In this document: one piece after another, positions 1 through 13,080 of the stretch
Layout: each line of letters starts with the position of its first letter
Numbering within the stretch: the stretch's first letter is position 1
From: Galdieria yellowstonensis
Taxonomy: Eukaryota; Rhodophyta; Bangiophyceae; Galdieriales; Galdieriaceae
NCBI GenBank assembly: GCA_026122205.1
Contig: JANCYU010000057.1
Coordinates: forward strand, 1 to 64,000
Direction of reading: 5' to 3'
Length of the DNA: 64,000 nucleotides
Position numbers and translations under genes: made by a program
Notes under the pieces: generated by a model
Seen by the model: the letters and a program-made list of their open reading frames with translations, nothing else
Database searches by the model: none
What the model was told of the DNA's origin: nothing

Positions 1-341
1 AACCCTAATAAACCCTAATAAACCCTAATAAACCCTAATAAACCCTAATAAACCCTAATAAACCCTAATAAACCCTAATAAACCCTAATAAACCCTAATA
101 AACCCTAATAAACCCTAATAAACCCTAATAAACCCTAATAAACCCTAATAAACCCTAAATAAACCCTAATAAACCCTAATAAACCCTAATAAACCCTAAT
201 AAACCCTAAATAAACCCTAAATAAACCCTAATAAACCCTAATAAACCCTAATAAACCCTAATAAACCCTAATAAACCCTAATAAACCCTAATAAACCCTA
301 ATAAACCCTAATAAACCCTAATAAACCCTAATAAACCCTAA
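1..341. repeat. Telomere, 10-nt repeat (C-rich strand)
   Basis: About 33 tandem copies of AACCCTAATA (G-strand unit TTTATTAGGG). The first 15 copies are perfect. Around 150-225 a few units are 11 nt long (AACCCTAAATA), then 10-nt units resume to about 341. The C-rich strand runs 5'->3' into the chromosome, as expected for a left end. The unit looks like a plant/algal TTTAGGG-type repeat lengthened by three bases. It is not the TTAGGG, TTTAGGG or TTTTAGGG form. Seen directly in the sequence. Confidence 0.97.
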
Positions 342-402
342 AACCTAGGAAAACCCTAGGAAAACCTAAGAAAATCTAACAACCTTGTAAACCTCTTAGC
401 CT
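342..402. repeat. Degenerate telomere-like repeats
   Basis: Directly after the regular array come imperfect units such as AAACCTAGGAAAACCCTAGG and AAACCTAAGAAAATCTAAC. They look like eroded telomere units and mark the transition to the subtelomere. Confidence 0.8.
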
Positions 403-3400
403 CTTACCCTCCTTCCAAACGAGTCAATCTAATGACGTCATGAAAATAATTATTACTGTACTCAGTGTGCCTGTTTCAATTCTGTCGTAGGTGCTTACTG
501 CTCTATCTTTTTAAGCCAGCTTCATTTTTCCCAGTTCAACTCGGTGGTACCATAGTTGCGCTCATTAGTGGATTAGTGATACCTCTTAGACTCTTATGTG
601 ATGCTCTTTCTCAAAGAACTGCGGTTACCCATTTTTTTGCTTGCTTTCATTGCAATACAATAACTGTAGTGGCACGTATTTTTTAGACCTTTTTGTTACG
701 AAGCGATTACTTTGAGGCGATGAAGCTACTTTAGCGTGGTATGTATCTTTACCATTGTAAAGATATTGTACCATCGCCGTCCTAGGTAGTAAAGGCGGTT
801 GCAGTGTTAACTCGCTTAGATACCCATTGATGCTTGCCTCGATTGGTCAATTACTCGTCTAAACTTTACTAATTTCTCTCAGTGAATTCTACATCTTCGT
901 CAATGTGTCTTAACCATTTGCTGCGATAGCAGGTTCCTTTTGTTGTGTTTTTTAAAGTATATAGGGCAAGCGTTTAGCTGCTATTTTTACCTTAGTTCTC
1001 AATACGATACTAGTTTCGCAGTTTTCCAAGTATCATTGGTTGCTTCGTAAGTAGCACCAGGAGCTAGTTGAGTCTAGATAGTTCAAATCCATTGCTGCAA
1101 ACCGTTGGGACGATTGCCGCTACTATTGCTTTTTTGTCAGGTGAATATGTTCCAAAGCTCATATTGTCATTTAATCATTATGCCTCTTTATTTCGAGTCG
1201 ATCACTCTGAGTTGTCGTTCAATGCCAGTGATATAATTTAAAAAGTGCCTTAACAGTACCTACTGTTCGGTGTTTAACTTGGTGGTAGTAGTATAATGGT
1301 TACTATATCGTAAGTTGTTTGTTGCCAACAACGTCCAATGAAAAGGTACTGCTGTTAGTATTTGCATGATTGAACTAGTACAGTTCAATGTAGCTTTTTG
1401 TCGTGCTTTTGACAAGTTTGCATTTACACTACACCAATTGTTATGTTTTTATAATATGTGCAGGGTTCCATTTCTGTAATTTAATTTGATTTTAATTCTA
1501 ACTGTAGTACAAGTATAGCAAATGTAATAAATAACAATGGTTGAATAATGGCTTACACGAAGAAGCAGTGGGGTCTCTAAACAGTTGTCATCAACTGTTA
1601 GAGCTGGTTGAGAGGTTTCCATTATGAAGGGTTATTTTGGTCATTACGATGCATTACAATGCCTCTAGTGTCAGTGAAAGCTTCATTCACCTTATTACAA
1701 TTCCAGGACTCTGAAAAGCAATGAAGTAACCAGGAATTTATTATAGTAAATCTTGGGTGCCTAACAGTGGTGGATAAATGTTACTTACTGAGTCAACAGT
1801 TGCCCAACAATCCTCAATTTGATTTTACCACTCTGGATTCATTCATGATTGAGCTGCTGCAGTGCCTTGTAACTTTTGAGTGATGGTTTTCTGCTGAAAG
1901 GATCGCCATGATCGTTTGTTTCTGTAATTTTATTGTAGTACAATACCTCTAATGCCATGTACTCATTAGGACTCGAAATTGTAAGTTGAAGACTATGTAA
2001 CAATAAAACACTCTTGGCATACTGTAAAATGTACTTTGACTACTGTTAAGCTTTTGTGTGGAACACCATCAAAAACCGACAAAAGCTGTTGCAGTGTTAG
2101 CTCGTTTGGATATCCACTGATGCTCGTCTAGCTTGTACAATTATTTGTCTATACTTTACGGCATTGACTCACTGCATGGTACTTCTTCCCTAATGCGTTT
2201 TAACAATTTGTGGCTACGCCATCTACCTTCTCTTGTGCTTCATAAACTATACAGGGTACGTGATTTCTATGTTACATTTATCTTAATACGCGGTCAGAAT
2301 TGCAATTGTCAATTTGTCATTGGTTGTTTCTGTCTTGCTCGAGGTGTTACCTGTTTCCACACCGTTCAAATCCATTGTTGCGAAGCGCTGAGATTGCCAA
2401 TGCTATTTTTTGTGATTTAATTCTTTATCAAACCTATTGTGTCATTTAATGGTCATGACTCTTCATTTTGAACGGACTACAATGGAATGTCGTGCAAGGA
2501 CCGTGATGTAATTTAAAAAGTGCCTTGACAATACTTAGTATCCGGTGTTCAATTTTGTCGTAACGTTATAATGATCATGGCAGTGTAAGTAGGTTTGTGG
2601 AAAACGTTGTCCAATGAGAAAATACTGGTGTGTCTATGCATGATTGAACTCGTATAGTTCAATGCCCCTTTTTTGTAATGCTATTTAACAATTTGCGTTT
2701 AAGCGACATTCTTCTTTATGTTTGTATACAATGTACAGGGTTCTGTTTCAATAATTTAATTGATTGTAATTCTAACTGTATTGCAAACGTAACAAAGAAT
2801 AAAACCTTTGGTTGGAAATTATCTTGCACGGGGAAACAGAATGGTCTCTAAGCAGCCGTAATCTATTGTTAGAACTGGCAGAGAGCTTTCCATTAAGAAG
2901 TTTTTTTTTGGTCAATTTGATGTACCACAATGCCTTTCGTGTCATTGAAAATTTGACTTATTACAAATCCAGGGATTCTGAACAGCATTGAAGTAACCAC
3001 GAATTGACTATAGTAAATCTTCTGTGCCCAGCACTGGTGGATAAATGAAACTCATTGCAATCAAAGCCCGTTTGGTTGCCCAACGATTCTCAATTTGATG
3101 ATACCACTCTTGGTTCATTCATGACTGGGTTGGTGCAGTGCCATGAATGCCTTTTGAGTAATGGTTTTCTGCTAAAAGGATCGCCATTTTTATGTTTTCC
3201 CTTTAATTTTAGTGTAGTACAATATCTGTGGTGTCATGTGATCATAAATCTCTTTATTACAAGTCGAAGACTCTCAAATGATGAAGCTGCCTTGAACTAA
3301 ACGAAGATGTACTTTGGCCATCACAACTTCTTTGCCCAACAGCGCATTAGATTGATACGAGTTGTTGCTGTGTTGGCTCGTTTTGATGCCCATGGATGCT

Positions 3401-6390
3401 CGATTCGATTGTACAATTATTCATCTGTCTTCATTGGATTGACGCAGTGCATTGCATTTTTTTTCTTCATGCCTCTAACCAATTTGTGGTCAAACTATCT
3501 CCCTTTTTTGTGTATTATATGCTATAGAAAACAAGGTTCTCATAATTAATGCCTACCTTGATTCAGAATGCGTGACATGTGGAGCATTGCATACAAGGAA
3601 TCAGTTATTCCTACACAGTTCTGATTTATCGTTGTAGACAGCGGAGAGGATTGCAATAAAGAAATTTTTGATGGTACTACTGTTGGTTAATGCACAATTG
3701 AACTAGTGCAGTACCTTGTACTACACGTGTTTTTGCTTGGTGGATAGCCATTGATCATGCTTTTTCGTACTTTTACTGCATGTAAAAGCCATGTAGTGGC
3801 ATGCTTTTATAGAGCTCTTTGTTACAATTCGACGAATTTGAAACGTTGGACCAGCCTTGATATGACTTAAAATATGTTTCGATTATTGTAAAAATTTTAC
3901 GACCAACATCGTCGTGGATCGCTACAACCTATTGCAGTTTTAGCTCCCTTGGGTGCCCACTGATTCTGGATTTGATCGTACAGTTAGCAACCTATGCTTT
4001 ATGGGATTGACTCACTGCATGGTAACTATTTCTTAATGTCTCTGTAAATTTTGTATCTACACTTTTCCTTCTCTTGTGTTTTATAAACTATAGAGATAAG
4101 CTTTTTTAACTTCATTATTACGTTAGTTCTGAATGGCTGACTAGAGGATCAGTTGTCACAAAAAGCATTGGCTGTTTCGTGACTTGGACGAGGAATCAGT
4201 TGTTTCTAAACAGTTCAATTCCATTGTTGCAAATCACTGTGATTGCCATTATCTTTGTTTTCGGTCTTACGAATGTGTTACAGAACCTGCAGTGTCATGT
4301 ATTCATTATGCCTCCTAGCCACGATTCGACAATTCATAACTGCCATGCAACACTAGCGATATAACGAAAAAAAAAGTACCTCGACAATGCTTTGTACTCC
4401 GTAGCCAGTTTTGTCGTAACGCTATAATAGTTAATGCAGTGTAAGTTGGTTTGTTGCTAACGGCGTCCAACGAGAAGGCAATCCTGTAAGTTTATGCATA
4501 ACTGAACTAGTACAGTTCCATGTGCCTTTTCTGTACTGCTTTTTAACAGTTTGCATTTACTATACATCTTTCTTCATATATTCACACTTTGGTCCAGGCT
4601 TCCTTTCGATAATTTAATTTTATTATAATTATAAAGAACAGAAAACCATTGTAGAACCGATGTTTGCACGAGGAAGCAGTGGTCTCTAGATAATGCTAAT
4701 CAATTATCACAATCGGCTGGGAGGATTTCTAGTATGGAGGTTTTTTGTCATTTAGATGCATTACAATGCTTCTGGCGTTTCGAAAAGCCTACGTCTCCTT
4801 ATTACAAGTCCACAATTCTGAGAAGCAGTGAAGTAACCACGATTTGACAATCGTAATTACTCTTTCCCCAACAACCTCGTGAATACATGCAAATTATTGC
4901 AGTGCAAGCTAGTTCGGTTTTCTAACGATTCTCAATTTGATAGTACCACTGTTATTCTATGCATGATTGAACTGGTTCTCATTGCCTTGTACCCTTTTCG
5001 TATTGTTCTTTGCTGAAAGGATTGCCTTTTTGGAGGTCTTTTGTTAATTTTACTGCAGTACAATCCCTGTAGTAGCATGTAATCAGTGAGTTTTTATTGC
5101 AACTGGAAGACGTCGAAACAGTGAATCAGCCTTGGTATAACGTAAAAAGTACTTTGGCGGTAGTAAATCTTCTGTGACCAACAACATTGTGGGTAGATTT
5201 AAATTGCTGCAGGGTAAGCCAGTTGGGTCGCCCAACATCGAGAAATTCGACGGCACCACTGGTGGTTTAAGTATAGTTCAATTGCTGCATTGCATAGTAT
5301 CAAGTTTTTAACTACTTGCAGTTACATTGTACCTTTTGTATGTTTTTATAACCTGAGACGTGTCACGTTTTCATATTTTTCTTCTTGCCTTCTTTCTAAT
5401 TGCGTGACAAATTGAACATTGGACAAAAAAATGTTGGTTGAATCGTGAATTGTACGAAGAAGCAGTTATTCCTAGACAGTTCTAATCTGTCCTTGTAAAT
5501 CGCCAATAGAATTACGACTATTCTTGGTTTTTGTACTTCATTGCATTACAACATCTCTACAGTATTGAATAAGTTAGGACTCTTTGTTACAAAGTGCAGT
5601 TCAACTTTGTTCCTTTTTATGCAACGAATAGAGTTTTTTTTACGGTTTTCCAGCGTTATTTTTAAGTGCTGGACAAGTGGAGCATTGGACAAAAAAGAAT
5701 TGAAGGAGTGATAAATTGCATGCGGAAACGTCTATTCCTTAACAGCTGCAATCTATTGTAATAAATAGCTCAAAATATTGCCATTATCAGGGCTTTTTGT
5801 CATTCGTGTGCCTTACAATTGCTCTGCTGTCTTTCGTATCGCTTTTTTATTGCGAGTCGACTGCTCGGGAATGCAGTGCAGCAGCCTTAATATAACGTGA
5901 AATTGCTCTGACAACAGTAAGTTTTCTGAGCCCGACACCGTCGTAGATCGATATAAGTGGTCGCAGTTTAAGTACAATGCCAGGTTCGATTGTGCAATTC
6001 TTTGTTTATGCAGGAGTGACTTGACGCAGTAGGCTGCGATTTTATCCTAGAGTTTTTTAACAACTTGCATTTACGGCATACCCTTTATACGTTGGATATC
6101 GTTCCTTCTTTATCCCTTGTTTTTGCACTAGTTCTCAATGTGCGACGATCAAATCATTCGCCAAAGGTACGATGGTTGAATCGGTACTAGCAAAGGAGGC
6201 AGCTGTTTCCAGACAGCTCTACTTTTTCTTTGAAATCGCTAAAAGAATTGCTATTATTGAGATTTCCTTTATCAATTTAAAGTTGCACTCCTAGGCGTGA
6301 TACTTTATAGAATCGTTGAATGATTTTGTAGTTTCCTATATAGAACTTGTCAAAGAATGAGAATGTTTTTTACATACTTGTATTTGTGTA
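403..6390. repeat. Degenerate subtelomeric tandem repeat, ~1.27 kb period
   Basis: No gene is supported here, and the short open frames do not resemble proteins. The same blocks recur in order with many substitutions. A block starting TGCAGTGTTAACTCG lies near 800 and recurs near 2090, 3367 and 3933. A block with ATAATTTAAAAAGTGCC near 1232 recurs near 2507 and, worn, near 4360. A block with GAAGCAGTGG and TCTCTA near 1563 recurs near 2835 and 4670, and shorter traces lie near 5455, 5730 and 6200. Spacings are about 1.27 kb for full copies and about 0.57 kb extra for a partial copy. Divergence rises toward 6 kb. This is an old satellite-like array next to the telomere. Confidence 0.75.
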
Positions 6391-6442
6391 GTTTAAGTTT
6401 TTTTAACAAGCCAAAGTGCGCTTAGTCCCATTGAAATTGCAA

Positions 6443-8382
6443 TCAACTGTAATTGTTGGCAATTGATTGGTTTCTTGGGTGTGCAGCTGCGATTAGGTTG
6501 AGCATGATAACGGACGTTTTTTGCTGTAAATGATTCAATGTTCCAGGTACACTGGCCAAACAGCAAGGACAACGAGTCTTCCATTGTTCATCCAATATAC
6601 CTATTCTGGCGAGCCTCGAGCAGGAACTCCAACCACCAACACGAATACGCATTAGCCATGAAAGACTTTTGCTATATTCAGGAAAGTGGAGAGAGCTATC
6701 ACGCAACAATGCACTACCGTTATGTAATGCATACTGACAATATTCGTGCCATGTATTGGTTTGAGTCATTTTGCCAGTAGTTAACCATTTATGATGGATA
6801 ACCTGTTGCACTGCTCGTTGCAATGTCTTGGAACCACGAGGAGATCTTTCAATCTCCCTTACCGCCGAGCTACCTAATCTCCTCAATAACCAAGCTTTGG
6901 TATTTTTTACCCATGTACCTTTCCGAAATGTAGGTATCCATTGACACAATTGACTAATCCATGTACGCATACTAGGTCCTTTGGCCCATAAACGTGCCCG
7001 GCGTCCTGCGACAAGTGATTCCACACTTGGTATACCCAATTTAGTACACAAAGCAGGAATACTTACTCCTGTGTGTTTCATATGCACACCTACCACCATT
7101 CGTAAAGTTTGATTCAATACCAAACTCAAACGTTTGGCATGTAGTTGATGCATACCCCACCATTCAGAGCCCCAGAGCAAACTAGGTAGCAAACAACTCT
7201 TGACAACACGTAGACGGAGATCCATTGGTATCCTACCATTACGTAGAAATGGAGTTGCCATATGAAGCTTTTGACGATAACGTTGGATTTGACGTCGCAC
7301 CGTAAATCCTTCGTCCAAATTACAATTCAAATCGATACCTAGATAACGATATTCTTCAACAACAGGTATGTCTTTGCCTTGTAATTGCCATTGCCTCCTT
7401 CGAACTTTATCTACACATCCATGAAAGACAGTAACACGTCATTTAGATGCACCAACTTCCATTTCAAGTTGAGTTAAATATTCACTTACCTTGCGCATGG
7501 AGGCTTCAAGACAATGTCGGCTAGGCGATAACAATACCACGTCATCGGCAAACATCAATCCAGGTAATCGATTCTCTGTACTACCAACCATTGTACTCTC
7601 AGGCAAACCAACCAACCACTCGAATACCAAATGGTCGACATTGTTCAAGTAAATCATTGATAAACAGATCGAATAGTAATGGAGAGGAAGGATCACCTTG
7701 ACGTACACCTCTACAAAATGGAAAGGCAGGAGAGAGTGTATCAGATATCCGTGAGGATACCTGTGTCCATAAACTACGATAAAGCCAACGATAAAGTTCC
7801 AAACATCGACCTCGAATACCTAAACTTTCCAGTTTACGAAACAAGGCTTCATGTGGATCTCGATCAAAAGCTTTACGCAAATCGATGAAACATGCATAAG
7901 TAGGACGCATTTCCTTGTTCCATCGACGTTGGACACACTCTACCAAAGCAATGAATTGTGCTGCACATTCCTCGCGAGTGCGAAATCCAGCTCGTTCACG
8001 TGCCAGTACATTGTATTTTTCAACTTTGTAACGAATGCGATTGGTGACAATCGCACTCAACAGTTTTACCAATTGTACTTATGAGGCTAATGCCTCTATA
8101 ATTGTTCATATCCTTCAAATCTCCCTTTTTCGGAATAGAAATGAGGAGAGATGAATTCCATGAACTTGGAATCTTTCCGCTTTGAAAGGTCCAATTGAGC
8201 AAGTGCAGCAGCGCTCGGCTCATCGGATGATCCATCATAGATGAATTGTGGAATTCTTCTTCTTCTGGAGAGGAAACTGTTGAAGAAGAAAAAGAGATTG
8301 GAAGAAACAGCTTCAAAAACTCCATTGCAATTTGATCCTTACAAGCAACTTTACCATGGGCAGTGATCCGAAAGGAGCACAA
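6443..8382 (-). mobile_element. Non-LTR retrotransposon relic (reverse transcriptase, 5'-truncated)
   Basis: Four pieces on the minus strand together cover a LINE-type reverse transcriptase. The first (8382-8020) carries the N-terminal RT region with IPKKGDLKDMNNYRGISLI. The next (8072-7599) has the AFD palm motif and GVRQGDPSSPLLFDLFIND. The next (7708-7439) has the catalytic FADD box. The last (7330-6443) has the thumb and tail with a worn CPCC...H zinc knuckle. Breaks are visible: a one-base shift near 8040-8070, a duplicated GGTT at about 7605-7615 that shifts the frame, and an in-frame TGA at 7439-7441 after which the same frame continues into YRYLGIDLN. No endonuclease domain is present, so the copy is 5'-truncated and dead. 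Its 3' end points at the telomere. Confidence 0.85.
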
Positions 8383-11300
8383 CTCGCGAAGAAGGTTATG
8401 GTGTCATCGATAGTAGAGTTTGTAACGCGACGAGACGATGCGTGTGCTGCGCTGGAGATAAGAATAGTCAGGAAAATTGCAGGTTTACTTTTCTAGTATT
8501 GTCAAATTTTTTTGGCTTAATAAGGCTGCAATTTTTCCATATACTTTCGTTAATAAAGTCTACCGTTTTAACTTGAAAAAGTTCCAAATACACCCATACG
8601 CGCTTAAAGGCACTGAATGATACTTGGGTACCTTGTCAAGTACACTAAACTTGCAATCTCTACGAGCGAAAACAGCTATTATAGATAGATATGTACAAGG
8701 ACGTGACCTTTTTCAAGTGCTTCCTCTACAGGTACCTTAGTACTCTGCTGTTACTTTTCAACCATTGCACTCTTCTTTCTACACCACGAATCTGTACAAA
8801 TATACTTATATATACGCGCACAAGTTAGCAGTTGAAGCGGTGGAGATGGCGGGTAAATGACAAGCCTGTTGTGAAAGGAGCCTTTCACCCGCTATGAAAC
8901 ATGGAAAAAGACTAGTACAAAAAAAAACTCTGAAGAAACCTCTAAAACATTACAGAATAAATAGTCTTCAAGCTTTGAAAAGGCAAAACACATGAGAGAT
9001 ACCCAAAAGAGGTGACAAAGCAGAGGTCAACTTCTCACCACCCTCAATCGGTTGGAGCCATTTGGTGCAGATCACTTTAGTGCAGTATTGCCAGTGACAG
9101 TAGAAGAAGCACAAGAAGTCCAAAATTTTTGGACTTTACTTTGATTTCTATCTAGACTGGCAATGTAAATAGAACTGAGAGTGTCAAGTTACCCCTTTTT
9201 GTCGGAAGAGAGTGACAATGGGGTCGCGTTACCAAGACGGCATGTCTACGCAGTCATCGACAAAAGAAAAAAAAGAAAGACCAGGTCAAAAGACCGAATG
9301 TGACTCGATAAAGAGTAAACAAGCGTAGTTCTTGTAACGTAGCAACCGCTGATTCCTCTTCTACATAGCCAGCTGGATGTGTCATCGTCTCTTGCGTAGG
9401 TTGGCTCCGGTATAACAAGGCCACAAAGCCATCTTGGAATCGTCCGCGCTTTATGTCGATTGACGATTCAAGTTTATTTTGAAAGAAAAACAACGCAAGG
9501 ACTCCTTGGCTTTTATTATCTTCTCGCTTTTTCCTCTTTGGTTGCTTCTGCTCTACTGCGGCGCTCAGGGAACCTAGAGTGAAACCGAACCAAAAAAGCG
9601 AAGTTTCGCTATGACAGTGCGATAAGAAATTTGAAGTGTACAGGTACAGGTGTCTTTTATTCTTTTTCATTGCAACAAATGCAAAAGTGTTCCGCTTCTG
9701 CCACAGGACAAAACAAACTGTCACTGAGTACAACGTGCTTTGGTGGAGTGAATTCTACAAGCACAATGCTATTGATGAACTAGTGCGAAACAACAATGCC
9801 ATGCCCAAATTCGTTTTCGCCTAGCTCGAAATTTTTACTGCAAATAAGCTTTGGGGACAGAGGAGGAAACGGAGTACGATGCCCAACAGTCTCCACTTAG
9901 TTGATTGTGGAGACACAGCAGAGGAACTTGAAAATGGAATATTCTGTTCGGATTTACTGGACTTGACTTCCAGCGGAAAATTGGAAAAGGTTGCAACTCT
10001 GCCGTGACTGCGATGAAGCAAAGGTATTCGTTGTACAGTTGACTAGATGGACGGCAGTCATTTCGGTCTTCCGTCAGACTGTGAAATGCTTTCTTCAAAT
10101 GTCTCACTTGTGACACTTGCAGTGTTACGAAGTGCCAATCGCTTTTACCTTTTCCCTTGAAAAATTCTCTCTGGAAAGTCAAGTCGAAAACTATCAATTA
10201 CTTGTTCAGAGTACTAGTAAGAGTAACTTGAACGATCCTAATATGGATTACAACGCCACCTATCTCAACTAAAAATGTCACTTTTTATTACTAAGACAAG
10301 CTTGACAAAGCACGAAACAATCACAAAACTACAGCGTCTTCATTCGATCCTCGCGGTTGCCCATTGGCCATTGGAAATGATCTGTTGGAGACATGCGCTC
10401 TGATGTTTATCGGTTCTCACTTCAAGTTTATATACACAAACTATTTCTACCAAGGCAATTGTATACTCTGAAGACGATAAGGTCGTTGGCTTCTGTTGGG
10501 AGAGTCCTATAGCGGGCTCAATGAAAGATGGTATTCTTAAGCAGGCGTCTCGTGATTCAATCGCTCTGGTCGTCTAGAGGCTTTTCACATAAAATATGGT
10601 AAAAGCATTTCGCGGAATAGTATTAGCGAAATTTTGGACTGTGCAGTCTGCGGTCGTCCAGTAAGCACCAGACGACTAGCTTTTTGTGCTTTTGGCACGA
10701 AAACGCCCCTCGTTGTAATCACATATTCACCTTAAAAAAGGAACCAACACAGCTGAGATTGTCTTGCTTTTAGGCGACAAGAACCTGACTTTCGACCGAG
10801 CTACGAAAAATACGACCCTTATAACACAAACATTAGAGCAAAAGGTCAAACAATACAAGCTCAACTGCTTGTTTTTACCGACCAGTCGAGCAGTTTCTAT
10901 GCTTGTTTCTGGAGTAGCAAAAATTCTTGTTCTGTGTCCCTTTGCTTTGTTGCCACCAAAGTGCAGCAACTACGGTGAATAGAACAAGTTCCCATTCAAT
11001 CTCGTCAAACACTCTTGTGGCAACATACAGAGGACCTAGACGAGTCGCCAACTTACAGATTGTTTTGAAGCATATTTGAAGCATATTTCCTAAGGAATGA
11101 CTGTCGTGTCCTGTTCTGGACCAACAGTCTGCTTCGGTTCGAGTTTTGAGGAGAAGGAACGTTGCAAGTCAAAGCAACCCATCCTCGATAGTAAGGACGT
11201 CACGAAGGATGATAAACTTGTCTCACTATAGACTAGTGCTCTTGGAAAATTCGGCAGGTCTGTTTCAAAATGTTTTTTCGTGACTTTTCTATGTGGAAAA

Positions 11301-12960
11301 GAAAAGAAAGGACATTATATCTCAAAGATGATCTACCGGTGATGGATTACAAATTCGTCTTGGTGAGTCGTGGTGCACGATTCATATGAAATGAAGTCTC
11401 AATTATGGAAATGACTTGCCAGGTTAATTTCTTAGCATTCATTTGGCTTCCTTATACTGGAAAACTCCGATGAAAAGTTCGTAGATAAATTCAGTAAAAA
11501 GTATAACAGCAGAATACTCTAACTGGAAACATTTATCGAAATTTGCGTTTTGTGAAAAAACGACTGGAGTTTTCAAAGAACCGTTGCAGTCTTGATGTAT
11601 CTTACGCTCATTAGAATAGAGAAATGAGTAACAAAAAGACACTTTGCAAAAGTTCCACTAGAAGAGTTGCACATAAAAAGGTTGGTTGAATACATGTAAC
11701 AACTTGACAAGGACAGAAGACTTACGATGGATGCCTTTTTCTGTTTGCAGTATACCACGGACAATTTAAGACGAATTATGCTGTAGCAGTTTGTAGATTT
11801 GGTATTGCATATATCCCTTTCGGTAACAGATTTGTGTCTCTGCCTTCGATAATGTTCAAAGAAGCATGACGCAGAAACATATAGAATACGGACGTTATGC
11901 GGATGAAATTATTGTTCAAAAGTAGAAAGTTAAAACGATCTACCATATTGAGTTTCGTAAAGCTCCATGCACAACCGTTTAATCGCATTTTTTAAACTCA
12001 GAGCTATCTCTAAGTAGAGTGTCGGCTCGAGGAACACAGTCAGTCGACCTGCCAAGCTCCAACTTGTGCCTTTTTGGTCAGATCATATAGAATTTTCAAG
12101 TTTACGTGGAAAGTCAATACCTTCTTATTATTGTAGACTGTTAGGAGCAACCTTCAAATTAGCATTTCCCATTTGTTGAAGCAACGTTTTCATGTAACAA
12201 GGAGCATATTTCCTTTTCCGTCGGGGCTTGTGTTTTCAAAAGGAATGTTCACTAAACGCTTTCACATGATTGCTAGTTTCAACGAAAGAAAGAGAAACAA
12301 TCTTGACCAATGGTCTCAGCATTTTGTACAAAAGCGGTTCAAACTGTTTGCAAAGTTCTCTCGTTAGGACATTCGATGAGTGAGGAGCAAGCAACGATTG
12401 TGCGGCGCCTCAAAGTAAAAGGAACAATTCCGCTTGTACCTCTACATCTCGGCAATACAAAAGAGGAATCGTACTTGCAAGTTTTTCGGAAGCTACGATA
12501 CTGTTCTTCGCTTGCATTAAATGCAAAGTTAGTGAGACATGTACACATCTTTAATGCATAGATCTCTTCATTTCGTCCTTTAAACAAAATGCTTATCTAT
12601 TCAACAAGCACTAAAAATAGGGATGTACAAGCGACCATATGACAGGTTAAAAGGCACAACAAGCGAGATCAGAGCAACATTGTAAGCAGTCGCGAACGAT
12701 AGAATACAGACAACATCAATAAGAAAACTGTTTCGAAAAAATAGGCCACTTTATGTAAAAATTCAAGTTTTAGTGCAAACACGAACCTAGTGCAAGTTTA
12801 TATATGAGCTACGAGCAGTCTGACTAGAATAAGACCACTAACTTGATATTATCAATTTATACGAAGCATTGCTTCATAGAAAGATCGCAAATTACAAGCA
12901 ATGTTGTCACTGACAAGAACCGTCCTTTAATCTTCTAAAAATAGAGCAAATGGAGAGGAA
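8383..12960. other. Gene-poor subtelomeric stretch
   Basis: I find no open frame here with a recognisable motif, no run of frames that joins through plausible introns, and no convincing tRNA. Short open frames on both strands (for example 9254-9733 minus, 9835-10197 minus, 12310-12561 plus) have biased, low-information translations. Base composition is close to the flanks. It may hold decayed genes beyond recognition. Confidence 0.6.
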
Positions 12961-12963
12961 AAA

Positions 12964-13020
12964 GCCACATGGAATCAAGATGGAGCTCGGGGACTCCGCC
13001 TCATGTGGAATGCTATAAAA
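12964..13020 (+). promoter_or_regulatory. TATA box and inverted repeat upstream of the NTPase
   Basis: TATAAAA lies at 13014-13020, 60 bp before the first ATG at 13081. Just upstream the heptamer CCACATG (about 12965) faces CATGTGG (about 13002), an inverted repeat spaced by roughly 30 bp. Such an arrangement suggests a dimer-binding site next to a TATA box. A preserved promoter argues that the downstream gene is, or was until recently, expressed. The regulatory reading is inference from motif form only. Confidence 0.45.
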
Positions 13021-13080
13021 GTGACAACCTCCGGCAAACTATAAATTGATTCTTTATTCGTGGGGATTGTTTTCTCTGAG

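Noticed and set aside
1070..1100. tRNA B-box-like GTTCAAATCC
   Set aside because: It recurs in the subtelomeric repeat (near 1081 and 2366), but no A-box at the right distance and no acceptor stem can be formed.
9254..9733. 159-codon minus-strand open frame
   Set aside because: The translation is low in information, with Lys and Phe runs and no motif; no splice-compatible neighbours.
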